From Deinococcus rhizophilus (GTDB taxonomy: Bacteria; Deinococcota; Deinococci; Deinococcales; Deinococcaceae): DNA of 44,461 nucleotides. Position 1 is the first letter of the stretch; the number at the start of each line of letters is the position of its first letter. Location: assembly GCF_030271215.1 (NCBI RefSeq), contig NZ_JASNGB010000003.1, positions 10,399-54,859 of the forward strand. The letters are read 5' to 3'. Shown piece by piece: positions 41,206-44,461 of the stretch. The notes beneath the pieces were generated by a model. That model did not search any database, was not told the DNA's origin, and saw nothing but the letters and a program-made list of their open reading frames with translations. The position numbers and the translations under genes were made by a program.

Positions 41206-42696
41206 CTACCGCGCCCGGTAGATGATCCGGCCCCGCCCGTCCGTCTCCCGCGTCACTTCCAGGGGCCTGCTCAGCCCAGGATGGGTGACGACCAGCTTGC
41301 CGGAGGGTGCCCCGACCCAGTTCGGCTCGACCACGAAGGTCAGGGACATCTGGGGACCCTGCTGTTCCAGCCACACCACGTCTTTAACCGTGACCGTGCC
41401 CTGCTGCGTCTCCACGGCCGCCCCCGTGATGGGGATAAGGGTGTACTCCGGGAACGCGGCAGGTCGGTAAAACCCCCTGGTGGTGAAGGAACCCTGGAGC
41501 CTGCCCTCGATGACGAGGAGGGGAGCGCCTGCCTGCAGGTGGGCGAGCACCGGCTCCAGCCACGGGGAGAGGGTGGCGTTGAGACGGTCGGCGGCCTCCT
41601 GCGCCTGCCCCAGCGCCGCCCCCGACGGAACGGTCTGCGTGGGGGTGCGGCTTCCCAGCAGCAGTTCGAGGGGCGTCACGCCTGCTGCCACCCGCGCCTT
41701 CCACCGCAGCGGGTCGCCCTCCTGATCGAGAAGCAGCCCCGCCAGCGCCCCCAGACGGTACGCCTCGGCCGTGAGGTCCGGCCGGGCTGCCGGGAGCCCC
41801 TGGGGCAGGTACAACGCCAGCGCCGAGGCATTCCCGTCCGCCCCCTGGGTCATCAGCCCCACCCGCACCTCGAAGTAGGTCGCGCTGCCCTCGACGATAT
41901 CGGTCCACTGGCTCAGGCGCACTTCCTCCGGGAACCTGGTTTTCCAGCCCTGATACAGTCCGGCGGCCTCGGTCAGCAGACGGCTGCGCCGGGCCGGGTC
42001 CGGAGTGGTGAGGGCGTCCAGCAGCCTCCCGCCCAACTCTCCCCGGTAGGCGCGGGGTTCGGCCACCACCGGGTAAGTCTGCGCCCGGCGGCTTTCCCCA
42101 CCGAGGAGGCGCGTGACCTCCGGCCAGTTGTTTCCCTGCACAAAGGCGTGGAAGGTCTCGTGCACGATGAGTTGAACCCATCTCCCCTTCATCAGCTCGG
42201 GCGGCAGGCTCAGGGACGCGGCGTCGAGTCGGTAGTACGCCCGGCGCTGCGCCCGGTCATGCTCGAAGCTCAGGCCCGTGGCCTGCCGGATGGACGCGGG
42301 CAGCTCTGCCAGCGGGAAGCTCGACACCTGCCCGGACTTCAGCCGGTAGGCCGTGACACCGTCCGTGACGACCGTCTCCACCGCTGCCTGTTGGCCCCCA
42401 GGCCACGCCAGACCGTAAAAGCGCTCACGGGCGGCCAGCTCACGCGCCAGCGGACGGAGGTGCCCCTCCAGGGCGGAGAGGCTGGCTGGCGCGGCTTCCT
42501 GAGCGGCTTGACGGGCCTGAGCCGACGCAACTGGGCTGAGAGTGAGCGTCAGAAAGCCGCAGAGGAGGGCTACCGACAACCTCGTCCGGAGAGGAAGCCT
42601 CTCCCGCGCCCACGTCAGGACGACGTGCCCGGACAGCTTCATGCCCAGGGCGGTTCCCGGCGGATCGTCGAGGACCACGGGCGGGGCAGGGATCAT
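41206..42696 (-). CDS. Putative secreted zinc metallopeptidase-like protein
   Basis: I do not recognise a named family. The 496-aa protein has a hydrophobic segment (about 38-58, ending S-P-V-A-S-A-Q-A) that looks like a signal peptide, then HETFH (H179, E180, H183) and a downstream E269 in VEGSATYFE. This spacing fits the HExxH...E pattern of gluzincin-type peptidases. The C-terminal part is beta-rich. ATG 42696 is 6 bases after TACCAT (42708-42703), which favours it over ATG 42642, though the latter would give a more normal signal peptide. It diverges from the DUF1232 gene. Confidence 0.75.
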   Translation of the reverse strand: MIPAPPVVLDDPPGTALGMKLSGHVVLTWARERLPLRTRLSVALLCGFLTLTLSPVASAQARQAAQEAAPASLSALEGHLRPLARELAARERFYGLAWPGGQQAAVETVVTDGVTAYRLKSGQVSSFPLAELPASIRQATGLSFEHDRAQRRAYYRLDAASLSLPPELMKGRWVQLIVHETFHAFVQGNNWPEVTRLLGGESRRAQTYPVVAEPRAYRGELGGRLLDALTTPDPARRSRLLTEAAGLYQGWKTRFPEEVRLSQWTDIVEGSATYFEVRVGLMTQGADGNASALALYLPQGLPAARPDLTAEAYRLGALAGLLLDQEGDPLRWKARVAAGVTPLELLLGSRTPTQTVPSGAALGQAQEAADRLNATLSPWLEPVLAHLQAGAPLLVIEGRLQGSFTTRGFYRPAAFPEYTLIPITGAAVETQQGTVTVKDVVWLEQQGPQMSLTFVVEPNWVGAPSGKLVVTHPGLSRPLEVTRETDGRGRIIYRAR

Positions 42697-42702
42697 GGGC
42701 TG

Positions 42703-42708
42703 ATGGTA
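42703..42708 (-). promoter_or_regulatory. -10 box, metallopeptidase-like gene
   Basis: TACCAT on the minus strand, 6 bases before ATG 42696. Confidence 0.55.
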
Positions 42709-42741
42709 ATGGGTGAGGTGTGACGGCAGGGGCAAACTTGG

Positions 42742-43155
42742 GTGGACCGACTCCAGAGAAACCCGCGTCCCCCTTTCCCCGTACTGGGAGACGTGATCCT
42801 CCGACTGCGCCGCATCTGGCGGGATGCCCTGACGCTGCTGCTTGCCCTGTGCGACCGCCGCACCCCCGCGCGGGCCCGGCTGGCCGCCCTGGCCGCGCTG
42901 ATCTACGCCCTCAGCCCGGTGGACCTGCTGCCCGAGGCGCTGCCGCTGCTGGGGGTCGGGGACGACCTGGTGGTGGTGCCCACCGTGCTGGCGCTCGCGG
43001 CACGGGGGTTGCCCCCGGCGGTGCTGGCCGACGCTCGGGCGCGCAGTGCGGCCTTGCAGCGGCGGGCGCCGTGGCTGCTGCCCTCGCTGGGGCTGCTGTT
43101 CCTGGCCGGGGTGGTGGGGCTGGGGTGGGCCTTGCTGCGGTCCCTGGGCGCTTAA
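42742..43155 (+). CDS. DUF1232 (YkvA-like) membrane protein
   Basis: The 137-aa protein contains the DUF1232 block (about 44-90: RARLAALAALIYALSPVDLLPEALPLLG, then GDDLVVVP) and a C-terminal transmembrane segment (about 112-132). The function is unknown in general. GTG 42742 is the earliest plausible start; GTG 42793 is an alternative that begins just before the conserved block. Confidence 0.8.
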   Translation: MDRLQRNPRPPFPVLGDVILRLRRIWRDALTLLLALCDRRTPARARLAALAALIYALSPVDLLPEALPLLGVGDDLVVVPTVLALAARGLPPAVLADARARSAALQRRAPWLLPSLGLLFLAGVVGLGWALLRSLGA

Positions 43156-43176
43156 CGCCCGGTTCACCGTCCCCTC

Positions 43177-43182
43177 TAGACT
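43177..43182 (+). promoter_or_regulatory. -10 box, leaderless response regulator gene
   Basis: TAGACT, 6 bases before the ATG. Confidence 0.7.
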
Positions 43183-43188
43183 GACCCC

Positions 43189-43851
<663 letters not shown>

Positions 43852-43903
43852 GAGGAGAGCCTTCAGCCTTTGGCGGTCAGCTTTCCGCTTTCCGGCCCTC
43901 GCC

Positions 43904-44461
43904 ATGCAGCTGACCCTCCGCGCCCGCCTCGCGCTGACGGCGGGGGTGGCGACCGCGCTGGCGGCCGTGCTGGTGGCAGCAGGGCTCTTTGTGGCGGTCA
44001 ACCGGCTGCTGTGGATCTCGCAGGTGGCGGGGCTGCAAAGTGCGGCGAGCGCCGTACAGGTGCGGGTGGAGCGGGCGCTGGAGGAGTCGGCGCGGTCGTT
44101 CGGGGTGGAGGTGCTGTCGGCGGGGGGGCTGGCGCGGCTGGCGGACTCGGACGCGCAGACCCGCTTCCTCGAGCTCCGCGTGAGCGGTCCCGGCGGGCAG
44201 GTCCAGACGCCGCGCTTTCCCAGTGACCTGAACACCGCCCTCCCGCCGGACGTGTACGAACTGGACGGCCGCCTGCTCGCCGTGCGGCCCCTGCGGGGTG
44301 GGGGCAGGCTGGCGGTGCTCTCGGACGCCCCCGTGCTGACGGAAGCGCGGCGGGCCTTCACGAGGGCGCTGGCGTGGTTGCTGCCGCTGGTGCTGGCGCT
44401 CGCGGCGGGGCTGGGGTACGCGGTGGCCGGGCGGCTGCTGGCCCCGGTGCGGCGGCTGGAG
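43904..44461 (+). CDS. Sensor histidine kinase, N-terminal part (runs off window)
   Basis: The frame is open from ATG 43904 to the window end (186 codons), beginning MQLTLRARLALTAGVATAL. It has a first transmembrane helix (about 8-33), a periplasmic domain of about 120 residues, a second helix (about 153-175), and the start of a HAMP linker (GRLLAPVRRLE). The kinase core lies beyond the window. It is paired with the response regulator 52 bases upstream; the spacer contains a GGTCAGC-type dispersed repeat. Confidence 0.88.
   Translation, partial: MQLTLRARLALTAGVATALAAVLVAAGLFVAVNRLLWISQVAGLQSAASAVQVRVERALEESARSFGVEVLSAGGLARLADSDAQTRFLELRVSGPGGQVQTPRFPSDLNTALPPDVYELDGRLLAVRPLRGGGRLAVLSDAPVLTEARRAFTRALAWLLPLVLALAAGLGYAVAGRLLAPVRRLE

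Overview
The window is chromosomal DNA of a high-GC bacterium, almost certainly a Deinococcus. The reasons are the very GC-rich coding bias, the rplU-rpmA-obg and groES-groEL clusters, and above all the repeated placement of a TANNNT -10 box (TAGACT, TACACT, TACCCT) only 6-9 bases before an ATG or GTG. This is the leaderless-transcript architecture known from Deinococcus. At least fourteen starts here fit it, and I used it to choose start codons.

Layout. (1) 1-3252: an unknown gene, hemW and lpdA. (2) 3321-18617: a 15-kb integrative island bounded by 43-bp identical copies of the 5' half of tRNA-Arg(CCU). The left copy is a tRNA fragment cut at the anticodon stem. The right copy is the 5' half of the only intact tRNA-Arg(CCU) gene in the window, next to a frameshifted tyrosine integrase. 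Inside are a VWA protein followed by three overlapping small genes; a DNA-methyltransferase-like gene with an overlapping dual-specificity phosphatase; a type I restriction-modification locus (hsdR, hsdS, hsdM) with an HTH/MazF-type toxin-antitoxin pair between hsdR and hsdS; and an archaeo-eukaryotic primase-like replication protein divergent from the integrase. (3) 18845-23244: a secreted peptidoglycan-binding protein, trmH, a TerC-family membrane protein, apgM and a P-loop kinase. (4) 23389-26087: a mazEF pair and groES-groEL. (5) 26339-29167: a tightly overlapping operon of a GGDEF protein with a C-terminal ribbon-helix-helix-like domain, a deaminase, a Nudix-methyltransferase fusion and a histidine phosphatase. 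(6) 29186-37170: an M23 peptidase, a RluA pseudouridine synthase, an M16 peptidase pair, then a lipoprotein and a subtilisin-like protease in an operon. (7) 37235-44461: cmk, a cyclophilin lipoprotein, obg/rpmA/rplU, a putative secreted metallopeptidase, a DUF1232 protein, and a response regulator with the start of its sensor kinase.

The island is the part most likely to hold something new. A 15-bp quasi-palindrome (TTTCG-N5-CNAAM) occurs three times: before the VWA cassette, between the methyltransferase/phosphatase pair and hsdR, and directly after hsdR before the toxin-antitoxin/hsdS genes. This suggests that all these modules form one co-regulated, probably defensive, regulon. The island also appears to have replaced the promoter and 5' half of a host tRNA gene, leaving the old promoter driving a tRNA-half RNA that would end at a T7 run.
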